Source of the DNA: an uncultured Rhizobiaceae group bacterium
GTDB taxonomy: Bacteria; Pseudomonadota; Alphaproteobacteria; Rhizobiales; Rhizobiaceae
Length of the DNA stretch: 5,309 bases
Direction of reading: 5' to 3'
NCBI GenBank assembly: GCA_905479965.1
Contig: CAJQOR010000048.1
Location: 1-5,309 of the forward strand
Part shown: positions 1-5,309 of the stretch, piece after piece
How the letters are laid out: each line of letters begins with the position of its first letter
Position numbering within the stretch: position 1 is the stretch's first letter
Made by a program: the position numbers and the translations under genes
The notes under the pieces: model-generated
Seen by the model: only the letters and a program-made list of their open reading frames with translations
Databases searched by the model: none
Told to the model about the DNA's origin: nothing

Positions 1-661
1 ATTGAATATAGATGAGCGCTTCGAGCAAACGCTGGAACAAGCCCTTTGCATCTGGGATGAGAATGATTGCAAAAAGCAGGCAAAAACCGATGATCGTCGC
101 GGGCACAACAACGTAATGCAAAAACTTTTTTTGCTCAGAGGTTAGGCGCACAAGCAACAATCCTATCAGCGCTAATGGGTAAGCGCTCGCCGCAATCGCC
201 ATATGGGCGATATGAACAGGCGTGTTTTGCAAATTGCTATCGTTTCCATGATTGTGACAAGCCGCATCACAAGGCAAAAACGCGGCAAGCGCCAGTAAAA
301 TGGCATAAGCGAATAAAAGTGGTAACCCCATCCGATTGGCACACTTATGGGGCGCACAGCTATTTAACAAAGCAAGAAAAGCTATAAGTATGATCTCGGC
401 TGGTAAAAAGACCGCAAAATTTGCCCATTTGGCATAGGGAGCGTCGTCAGCGCCAAGAACACTCATGAACTGGCTGAGATGCGAATAATTCGGCATTTGG
501 CTGCCGATAAGGCCGACACCGATTGCTAACCATACACCGCTGACGATCGGTAAAATGATAAGACCCAAGGAATATTTGTCACGCAACATCATAGATTTAA
601 AGTATTGCTCCGTTGCTTTAATGCCTTTGCGACCATGGCGTAAGATAACCTTAAGCGTCAT
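1..661 (-). CDS. DUF998 family multi-pass membrane protein, C-terminus cut by window edge
   Basis: My reading of the minus strand gives 220 uninterrupted codons from an ATG at 661-659 to the left edge, where the gene continues. An in-frame TGA lies two codons upstream of the ATG. About five hydrophobic segments are visible (roughly residues 32-53, 80-100, 111-129, 151-172, 181-203), so this is an integral inner-membrane protein. Three features match my recollection of the DUF998 family: a Pro-Asn-Tyr-Ser-His stretch followed by SVLGADDAP (67-75), a Pro-Cys-Asp-x-x-Cys motif (130-135) with His at 136, 138, 150 and 153, and GLFQR at 207-211 before the last expected helix. The family has no established biochemical function and I assign none. 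No clear Shine-Dalgarno precedes the ATG. The tandem ATGs at codons 24-25, just before the first helix, are an alternative start, also without a good ribosome site. It is transcribed divergently from the EamA transporter. Confidence 0.8.
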   Translation of the reverse strand, partial: MTLKVILRHGRKGIKATEQYFKSMMLRDKYSLGLIILPIVSGVWLAIGVGLIGSQMPNYSHLSQFMSVLGADDAPYAKWANFAVFLPAEIILIAFLALLNSCAPHKCANRMGLPLLFAYAILLALAAFLPCDAACHNHGNDSNLQNTPVHIAHMAIAASAYPLALIGLLLVRLTSEQKKFLHYVVVPATIIGFCLLFAIILIPDAKGLFQRLLEALIYIQ

Positions 662-798
662 TATTCACAATGTCGGTTGGGTGATGCTCACATGCCGTGA
701 CGATGCCAATCCATTGTCATGGCCAAGTTTTTGACAACAACTTTAATCTTAAGCTGAATAGGGGTGACCGCTATCTCAATCCATGTTAACACCATGAT
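662..798. promoter_or_regulatory. Divergent intergenic region between DUF998 and EamA genes
   Basis: These 137 bases separate two divergently transcribed membrane-protein genes and must carry both promoters unless one lies inside a coding region. Facing the transporter is TTGACA at 731-736, followed 17 bases later by CTGAAT (754-759), a weak -10 that keeps only the final AAT of the consensus. Facing the DUF998 gene I see no convincing promoter. A perfect 6-base inverted repeat, TTGTCA (714-719) and TGACAA (732-737), overlaps the -35 hexamer. No RNA gene and no credible small ORF is apparent. Confidence 0.5.
731..759 (+). promoter_or_regulatory. Possible sigma-70-type promoter of the EamA gene
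   Basis: A six-of-six -35 hexamer TTGACA (731-736) is followed at the ideal 17-base spacing by CTGAAT (754-759), which matches the -10 consensus at three of six positions. Transcription would begin near 766, leaving a leader of about 32 bases before the ATG at 799. The weak -10 means this could be chance, or a promoter that depends on an activator. The -35 hexamer lies within one arm of an inverted repeat. Confidence 0.35.
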
Positions 799-1704
799 AT
801 GGAAACTTGGATACTCATTACAATCTCAGCTGCCTTTTTGCAGAACATCCGATCCAGTCTTCAAAAGCACCTTAAAAATGTGATGGGAACGTCTGGCGCG
901 ACGTTTGTGCGGTTTGGATTTGGCATACCATTTGCGCTTATGTTCCTTGCAATTTTCATGGTTTGGGGCGATCACAGTTTTCCTAAACTCAACCAAGATT
1001 TCTTCGTCTGGGTAGGGATTGCCGCGATCTCACAAATCATCGCACAAGCTTTATTGGTGCACATGTTCTCGCACCGCAACTTTGCTGTAGGAACAGCCTA
1101 TTCACGCACCGAGCCATTACAAGCGGCTTTGTTTGGTCTTTTATTCTTATCTGAAAAAGCATCTTCTGCGGTTTTATCAGCAATTGCGATCAGCATGTTT
1201 GGCGTTATGCTGATATCGGTTGCCAGAACCGACATCACACCTAAATCAATCTTCACATCGCTTTATTCGCGAACAGCTCTCATCGGATTGTCATCAGGCG
1301 CAATTTTTGGCGTCGCAGCTGTGTCTTATCGCGCTGCATCATTATCGTTGGATGGACCAAACTTTATCATCCAAGCTGCGATTACATTATCGATCGCCAT
1401 TATATTGCAATCAATCATCATGATATTATGGATATATTGGCGAGATCGCGGTGAAATTGCGCGGATACGCGCGGCATGGAAAACTGGCTTGCTGGTGGGG
1501 TTAGTCGGCGCTAGTGCATCTTTTGGCTGGTTTATGGCCATGACATTACAGCAAGCAGCACTCGTTAAAGCGGTTGCGCAAATTGAGATGATTTTTACCT
1601 TCATCTCATCCGTTTTCATATTTAAAGAACAGATCAACCGAATAGAAGTCATCGGTTGTTTGCTGATTATCAGCGGAATTATCGCGCTTGTGCTTGGCGG
1701 GTAG
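799..1704 (+). CDS. EamA/DMT-superfamily membrane transporter
   Basis: The 301-residue product has the size and the roughly ten hydrophobic segments of an EamA (drug/metabolite transporter) protein. Approximate segments are 3-16, 36-57, 68-91, 97-118, 124-142, 158-178, 187-211, 228-248, 252-275 and 281-299. They form two five-helix repeats split near residues 143-157, a short polar stretch. The second-to-last helices read KAVAQIEMIFTFISSVFIFKE-like, followed by a glycine-containing final helix; this is the typical EamA C-terminus, in which the acidic residue after helix nine (Glu277) is usually kept. Such proteins export or exchange small metabolites across the inner membrane; the substrate here cannot be predicted. 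An in-frame TAA four codons upstream limits the start to this ATG or a later one. No Shine-Dalgarno sits at the normal distance; the purine-rich GGGGTGA at 761-767 is about 31 bases away. The gene stands alone on its strand and ends exactly against argB. Confidence 0.88.
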   Translation: METWILITISAAFLQNIRSSLQKHLKNVMGTSGATFVRFGFGIPFALMFLAIFMVWGDHSFPKLNQDFFVWVGIAAISQIIAQALLVHMFSHRNFAVGTAYSRTEPLQAALFGLLFLSEKASSAVLSAIAISMFGVMLISVARTDITPKSIFTSLYSRTALIGLSSGAIFGVAAVSYRAASLSLDGPNFIIQAAITLSIAIILQSIIMILWIYWRDRGEIARIRAAWKTGLLVGLVGASASFGWFMAMTLQQAALVKAVAQIEMIFTFISSVFIFKEQINRIEVIGCLLIISGIIALVLGG

Positions 1705-2595
1705 TTACTTAACGATCAGAGTACCAGCGCCGTGCTCGGTGAAAATCTCGAGCAAGACCGCATGCGGAACCTTGCCATTTACTATCACCACACCTTCAAC
1801 ACCTTGTTCTATCGCGTAGATACAAGTCTCTACCTTTGGGATCATCCCGCCGGAAATCGTTCCATCCGCAATCATCGCTTTTGCTTCTGAGACAGATAGC
1901 TCTTTGATCACTTTGCCATCTTTACCCATAACGCCTGCAACATCTGTTAAAAACAACAAACGCTTTGCATCAAGCGCACCAGCTATACCGCCAGCAAATG
2001 TATCCGCGTTGATGTTATAGGTCTGGCCATTGCGATCAGGCGCGACAGGTGCAATCACCGGAATGGTTGCAGATGTTGCAAGTATATCCAAAACTGTGCG
2101 GTCGACTTCGTCGATCTCGCCAACAAAACCCAAATCGAGAATACGTTCTATGTTTGATTCTGGATCAACGACTTTCTTTTCAGCTTTTCTCGCGTAAACC
2201 AGGTTTCCATCTTTACCGCAAAGCCCGATGGCGCGCTCACCTTCGGCATTGATCATCGTTACGATCTGTTTGTTGATGGATCCAGCAAGGACCATTTCAA
2301 CAATCTCAACTGTCTTTTGATCCGTCACACGTAGGCCATTTTCAAAGCGAGATTTAATACCCATACGATCGAGCATTGCGCCAATTTGCGGGCCACCGCC
2401 ATGGACAACAACTGGATTAACGCCTGATTGTTTAAGGAGTGCAACATCGCGTGCAAATGCTTGCGCCAGGCTTTCATCACCCATCGCGTTGCCACCATAT
2501 TTGATCACAACAGATTGGTCTTCATAGCGCTGCATATATGGCAATGCTTCAGATAAAAACCGTGCTTGATTTTCACTATCACTTAAAACAGCCAT
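1705..2595 (-). CDS. argB: Acetylglutamate kinase (N-acetyl-L-glutamate 5-phosphotransferase)
   Basis: ArgB is a cytoplasmic amino-acid kinase that phosphorylates N-acetylglutamate with ATP, the second step of arginine synthesis by the acetylated route. With the ATG at 2595 the protein has 296 residues. Visible motifs are KYGGNAM (32-38, phosphate-binding lysine and glycines), HGGGPQ (65-70), GLRVT (87-91, substrate-binding Arg89), NINAD (194-198) and GGMIPKV (249-255, catalytic-site Lys254). The roughly 25-residue N-terminal extension, predicted helical, and the C-terminal [10 protein letters not shown] are features I associate with arginine-inhibited hexameric kinases, so feedback inhibition by arginine is likely but inferred. 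A longer reading from GTG at 2610 would add MRNIK. I prefer the ATG because GAGGA lies 8 bases upstream of it. It is the last gene of the yidC-yihA-argB run, 108 bases after yihA, and its stop abuts the stop of the convergent transporter gene. Confidence 0.96.
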   Translation of the reverse strand: MAVLSDSENQARFLSEALPYMQRYEDQSVVIKYGGNAMGDESLAQAFARDVALLKQSGVNPVVVHGGGPQIGAMLDRMGIKSRFENGLRVTDQKTVEIVEMVLAGSINKQIVTMINAEGERAIGLCGKDGNLVYARKAEKKVVDPESNIERILDLGFVGEIDEVDRTVLDILATSATIPVIAPVAPDRNGQTYNINADTFAGGIAGALDAKRLLFLTDVAGVMGKDGKVIKELSVSEAKAMIADGTISGGMIPKVETCIYAIEQGVEGVVIVNGKVPHAVLLEIFTEHGAGTLIVK

Positions 2596-2703
2596 TTTAA
2601 TATTCCTCACAACTGAACAAAATTATCGTTCATCTTCATATCTAGCACGTGTCTTAACGTGAAAAATTTCATCCTTCAATTGGATCTTTATTTGAAACTA
2701 CGA
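2596..2703 (-). other. yihA-argB intergenic spacer (argB leader)
   Basis: This 108-base spacer is the longest gap in the minus-strand operon and more than twice the yidC-yihA gap. It holds the argB ribosome site, a possible 21-codon ORF (2672-2607) whose TGA overlaps that site, and a 5-base inverted repeat CACGT/ACGTG (2646-2650, 2657-2661). No intrinsic terminator (stable stem plus T-run) and no strong promoter is visible, so readthrough from yihA is the simplest reading. A weak separate promoter cannot be excluded. Confidence 0.4.
2604..2608 (-). promoter_or_regulatory. Shine-Dalgarno site that decides the argB start
   Basis: On the minus strand these bases read GAGGA, with 8 bases before the ATG at 2595-2593. 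This is a good ribosome-binding arrangement. It lies inside the codons that would be added if the upstream in-frame GTG (2610-2608) were used, which argues for the shorter ArgB starting [10 protein letters not shown]. Confidence 0.75.
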
Positions 2704-3339
2704 CTAATTATGAATGGCTTTGACGATTGCGCGTCTTAAATCATCAATACCAACACCTTTTTCAGATGATGTCGCGATGATTTCTGGATAAGCGGCAGGA
2801 TGCTTTTTGATTTGCTCGGTCACCTGAGCAATCAAAGCTTCAAGTTCTGTAGCTTTAATCTTATCGGATTTAGTCAGAACGATTTGATAAGACATCGCGG
2901 CTGTATCAAGCAGCTTTAAAACTTCCTCATCATTCTTTTTGATCCCATGGCGCGAATCAATCAGCAGATAAACCCGTTTAAGAGTAACCCGCCCACGCAA
3001 GTAGTCAAAAACGAGCTTAGTCCATTTTTCAACTTCAGTCTTAGGTGCTTTTGCATAGCCATATCCTGGCATATCAACAAGTGCTAACGGCGGTAGATCT
3101 TCTTGTGTGCCTTCAAAGCCTGATGGGACGAAATAGTTCAGCTGTTGTGTGCGGCCAGGTGTGTTTGACGTGCGCGCCAAACCTTTAACGTTTGTGAGCG
3201 CATTGATAAGCGAGGATTTACCAACATTTGAACGTCCTGCAAATGCGATCTCAGGCGGACCAGCAGATGGAAGAAATTTCATAGTGGGGACGGAAAGTAC
3301 AAACTCCCAAGTCCGGTCAAAGGGCATAATTTTAGCCAT
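2704..3339 (-). CDS. yihA: Ribosome biogenesis GTPase YihA/YsxC (EngB)
   Basis: This is an essential-type TRAFAC GTPase that takes part in assembly of the large ribosomal subunit in the cytoplasm; engB and ysxC are synonyms. The 211-residue length is normal for the family. The G motifs appear in order: G1 GRSNVGKSS (35-43), G2 Thr60 within NTPGRTQ (59-65), G3 DMPGYGYA (89-96), G4 TKSDK (156-160) and G5 around TSS (190-192). The EngB-specific TPGRTQ and PGYGYA stretches separate it from Era and Der. The chosen ATG has AGGA (3347-3350 on the plus strand) 7 bases upstream. It sits 45 bases after yidC and 108 bases before argB in the same direction, so co-transcription with yidC is likely. All nucleotide-binding residues I can check are intact. 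Confidence 0.96.
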   Translation of the reverse strand: MAKIMPFDRTWEFVLSVPTMKFLPSAGPPEIAFAGRSNVGKSSLINALTNVKGLARTSNTPGRTQQLNYFVPSGFEGTQEDLPPLALVDMPGYGYAKAPKTEVEKWTKLVFDYLRGRVTLKRVYLLIDSRHGIKKNDEEVLKLLDTAAMSYQIVLTKSDKIKATELEALIAQVTEQIKKHPAAYPEIIATSSEKGVGIDDLRRAIVKAIHN

Positions 3340-3384
3340 TTCGGTGTCCTATCATGCCCTTCGCTAAAGCAAAATTACGTTAGT

Positions 3385-5223
3385 TTATTTTGCTTCGTCT
3401 TTTGATTTTTTGGAAAATAGCCCTCTGAGATTGTCCCAAAGTTCGATTTTTACACCCTGACGCTTCATAATGACGCCTTGCTGGAGGATCGACAATGTGT
3501 TGTTCCATGCCCAGTAGATCACAAGACCCGCAGGGAAGGTTGCCAACATAAACGTGAAGACAACAGGCATCCAGGTAAAGATCATCGCTTGTGTTGGATC
3601 TGGAGGTGTTGGGTTCATACGCATTTGTAAGAACATTGTGATACCCATGATCAATGGCCATACACCCAAGGCCAACAATCCACCGATAAGCGGCATTGCT
3701 GTTGGATCGTAAGGCAACAGACCAAACAAGTTAAACACTGATGTTGGATCTGGCGCAGACAAATCTTGGATCCAGCCAAAGAACGGCGCGTGGCGCATCT
3801 CGATCGAGACATAAAGCACTTTATAAAGCGCAAAGAACACTGGGATTTGCAGGAGGACCGGCCAACAACCAGCAACTGGGTTAATCTTCTCACGCTTATA
3901 AAGCTCCATCATGGATTTTTGCAGCGCTTGACGATCATCGCCATGTTGCTTTTTCAATTCTTCCATTTGCGGCTGAACTTTTTTCATGTTCGCCATGGAT
4001 TTGTATGACTTGTTCGCCAATGGGAAGAAGATCAATTTCACAAGAACGGTTGTCACCAAAATCGATACACCGAAATTACCAAAGAGTAAGAAGAAGAAGT
4101 GCAATGCACTAAACATCGGTTTCGTGATGAAATAGAACCAACCCCAATCGATCATTAGATCAAATTGCTCGATATTCTGCTCTTCAGCGTAGACATCAAT
4201 CTCTGGGGCGGTTTTTGCACCTGAGAAAATACGCGTGTTAAAATTAACGGTTGCGCCGGGTTCGATAATTTTAGCGTCAGAGACATAATCTGTCTGATAA
4301 CTTGGAGACCCTTGGGCAAAATATCCAAAACGCGACTGGAAAGGATGCCCCTGTTCTGGAACAAGCGCAGCGGCCCAGTATTTATCTGTAATACCGATCC
4401 AACCAGTTGGTGTTTTTTGCGGAACGATAAGACCTTCTTCGGCATCTTCCACATCACCATAATCTATCTCTTGCAGGCCTTGCTCTCCCAAGAAGCCAAT
4501 AAGACCTTCGTGAAGGATGTAGATGCCACTGGTTTGCGGTTTGTAAAGACGTTTGATGCGACCATAAGGGGACAATGATACTTGAGCGTCAGATGCATTT
4601 GTGACAGCATCATCGATTGTGAACAAGTAATTATCGTCAACACTGATGGTTCGATCAAACACCAAACCGCTGCCGTTATTGTAGTTCAGCACAAGCGGAG
4701 TTTCAGGTGTCAGTTTATCACCTGATTTTACAGTCCAAACTGTGCTCTCGCTCGGAACAGCCCCAGCTTCTTTTGCTGCGATAAAGCCCACTTCTGAGAA
4801 GTAGCCTTCATTTGCGTTCGATGGTGAAAACAAAACTACGTTCGGGCTTTCAGGGTCAATCGTCTCATGATAATTTTTAAGCGTAAGATCATCAAGGCGC
4901 GCACCTGTTAAGTTCAGCGAACCAGATAATGTTGGTGTTTCGATCTCAATACGTGCACCTGTCTCAGCCAATGCATCTTCACGCGCAATTGTCTGCGCTG
5001 CGGGAATGCCTTGTAAATTTGGTAATTGAGCCGTGTCGCCACCCGATGCGGTTGCAGAAGGAAGAGTGCTATCATTTGCAGCGGCTTCAGCCTGCTGCTC
5101 AATCAAAACTGCTTGGCGTGCTTGCTCTTCTTCTAAGCGTGGCGCGACATAAACGATTTGCCAGACGACAAATATAAGTACTGATAGGCCGATCGCCAGA
5201 AAATAATTACGACTGTTTTCCAT
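3385..5223 (-). CDS. yidC: Membrane protein insertase YidC
   Basis: YidC (Oxa1 family) inserts and folds inner-membrane proteins, alone or with SecYEG. The 612-residue length is normal for alphaproteobacteria. Helix 1 spans about 7-27. An Ala/Gln/Glu-rich linker (about 32-90) leads into the periplasmic P1 domain (about 90-350), followed by an amphipathic segment (about 355-380). Then come helix 2 (about 384-403), the charged cytoplasmic hairpin (about 405-446, containing KSMANMKKVQPQ and HGDDRQ), helix 3 (451-474), the periplasmic loop with WIQDLSAPDP (484-493), and helices 4-6 (about 512-534, 547-561, 563-582). The tail is basic. The conserved groove arginine of E. coli YidC is replaced by Lys396, as I recall for many alphaproteobacteria. 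The ATG has AAGGA (5230-5234 on the plus strand) 6 bases upstream. It is the first complete gene of the run into yihA and argB, and its own promoter must lie beyond the right edge. Confidence 0.97.
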   Translation of the reverse strand: MENSRNYFLAIGLSVLIFVVWQIVYVAPRLEEEQARQAVLIEQQAEAAANDSTLPSATASGGDTAQLPNLQGIPAAQTIAREDALAETGARIEIETPTLSGSLNLTGARLDDLTLKNYHETIDPESPNVVLFSPSNANEGYFSEVGFIAAKEAGAVPSESTVWTVKSGDKLTPETPLVLNYNNGSGLVFDRTISVDDNYLFTIDDAVTNASDAQVSLSPYGRIKRLYKPQTSGIYILHEGLIGFLGEQGLQEIDYGDVEDAEEGLIVPQKTPTGWIGITDKYWAAALVPEQGHPFQSRFGYFAQGSPSYQTDYVSDAKIIEPGATVNFNTRIFSGAKTAPEIDVYAEEQNIEQFDLMIDWGWFYFITKPMFSALHFFFLLFGNFGVSILVTTVLVKLIFFPLANKSYKSMANMKKVQPQMEELKKQHGDDRQALQKSMMELYKREKINPVAGCWPVLLQIPVFFALYKVLYVSIEMRHAPFFGWIQDLSAPDPTSVFNLFGLLPYDPTAMPLIGGLLALGVWPLIMGITMFLQMRMNPTPPDPTQAMIFTWMPVVFTFMLATFPAGLVIYWAWNNTLSILQQGVIMKRQGVKIELWDNLRGLFSKKSKDEAK

Positions 5224-5225
5224 TA

Positions 5226-5309
5226 TTAATCCTTACACTCGGCAACACTATTTTTATGTTTTACGCCTGTCCGCGGGTTTCTATCAGAGTTTTTCTTACT
5301 TTTGAAGCG
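5226..5309 (-). CDS. Possible C-terminal tail of an upstream gene, perhaps rnpA
   Basis: From the right edge one minus-strand frame stays open for 27 codons and ends in TAA at 5228-5226, two bases before the yidC ATG. The tail is strongly basic and polar (RFKSKKNSDRNPRTGVKHKN, then SVAECKD). Rhizobial RnpA, the protein subunit of RNase P, often carries a basic extension of this kind and normally lies directly upstream of yidC. A second frame also enters from the edge and stops at 5261 after 15 codons (ending LIETRGQA), so the frame is not decided. Nothing diagnostic of RnpA falls in the window; the assignment rests on position and composition only. Confidence 0.3.
   Translation of the reverse strand, partial: RFKSKKNSDRNPRTGVKHKNSVAECKD

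Noticed and set aside
172..387. Two short ORFs (61 and 70 codons) near the left end
   Set aside because: Both are shadows of the edge-truncated DUF998 frame, which accounts for the whole stretch with coherent membrane segments and motifs.
783..797. Four-codon ORF (ATG TTA ACA CCA TGA) just before the EamA start
   Set aside because: It has no ribosome site at proper spacing, and so short a frame is expected by chance.
1326..1652. 108-codon minus-strand ORF inside the EamA gene
   Set aside because: It lies wholly antisense to a well-supported transporter, shows no recognisable domain, and has a composition expected from the reverse reading of hydrophobic codons.
2646..2661. CACGT/ACGTG inverted repeat in the argB leader, considered as a terminator or operator
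   Set aside because: The stem is only 5 base pairs with a 6-base loop, and no T-run follows it in either direction. It is too short to call an operator without conservation data.
4155..4460. 101-codon minus-strand ORF within yidC
   Set aside because: It overlaps the YidC periplasmic domain in another frame on the same strand and has no family features; the yidC frame is certain here.
1..5309. Search for tRNA or rRNA genes, CRISPR repeats, insertion-sequence ends, phage genes or a defence or toxin-antitoxin system
   Set aside because: None was seen. All but about 290 bases and the 86-base right edge are covered by recognisable housekeeping or transporter genes, and the gaps are too short or featureless.

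Overview
The window looks like a piece of an alphaproteobacterial chromosome, most likely from the Hyphomicrobiales (Rhizobiales). This rests on the gene order yidC - yihA(engB) - argB on one strand, on the rhizobial-type YidC (start MENSRNYFLAIGLS, lysine in the membrane groove), and on the N-terminally extended acetylglutamate kinase. Base composition is moderate to slightly AT-rich for that order, which might suit a marine or host-associated member. The genus cannot be named from the sequence alone.

Layout, left to right. Bases 1-661 (minus strand) hold a DUF998-type membrane protein that runs off the left edge, so its C-terminus is missing. Bases 662-798 are a short divergent intergenic region with a consensus TTGACA hexamer that overlaps an inverted repeat. 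Bases 799-1704 (plus strand) encode a complete ten-helix EamA/DMT-family transporter. Its stop codon abuts, with no base between, the stop codon of the convergent gene argB. From there to the right edge everything reads on the minus strand. In transcription order these are a possible 27-codon tail of an upstream gene (5226-5309, perhaps rnpA), yidC (3385-5223), yihA/engB (2704-3339) and argB (1705-2595). The gaps within this run are 45 and 108 bases, and each of the three genes has a recognisable Shine-Dalgarno sequence.

The right-hand cluster is a housekeeping operon. YidC inserts inner-membrane proteins, EngB is a GTPase for large-subunit ribosome assembly, and ArgB makes N-acetylglutamyl phosphate for arginine synthesis. 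They share transcription by ancestral gene order rather than a common pathway. The left-hand pair (DUF998 protein and EamA transporter) are divergent membrane proteins of unknown substrate and look like accessory genes next to the operon.

I found no RNA gene, insertion sequence, CRISPR array, prophage element or sign of an undescribed system. The observations below are modest: the zero-gap convergent junction, the argB start and leader, the divergent promoter region and the edge fragments. No stretch longer than 137 bases lacks a gene.
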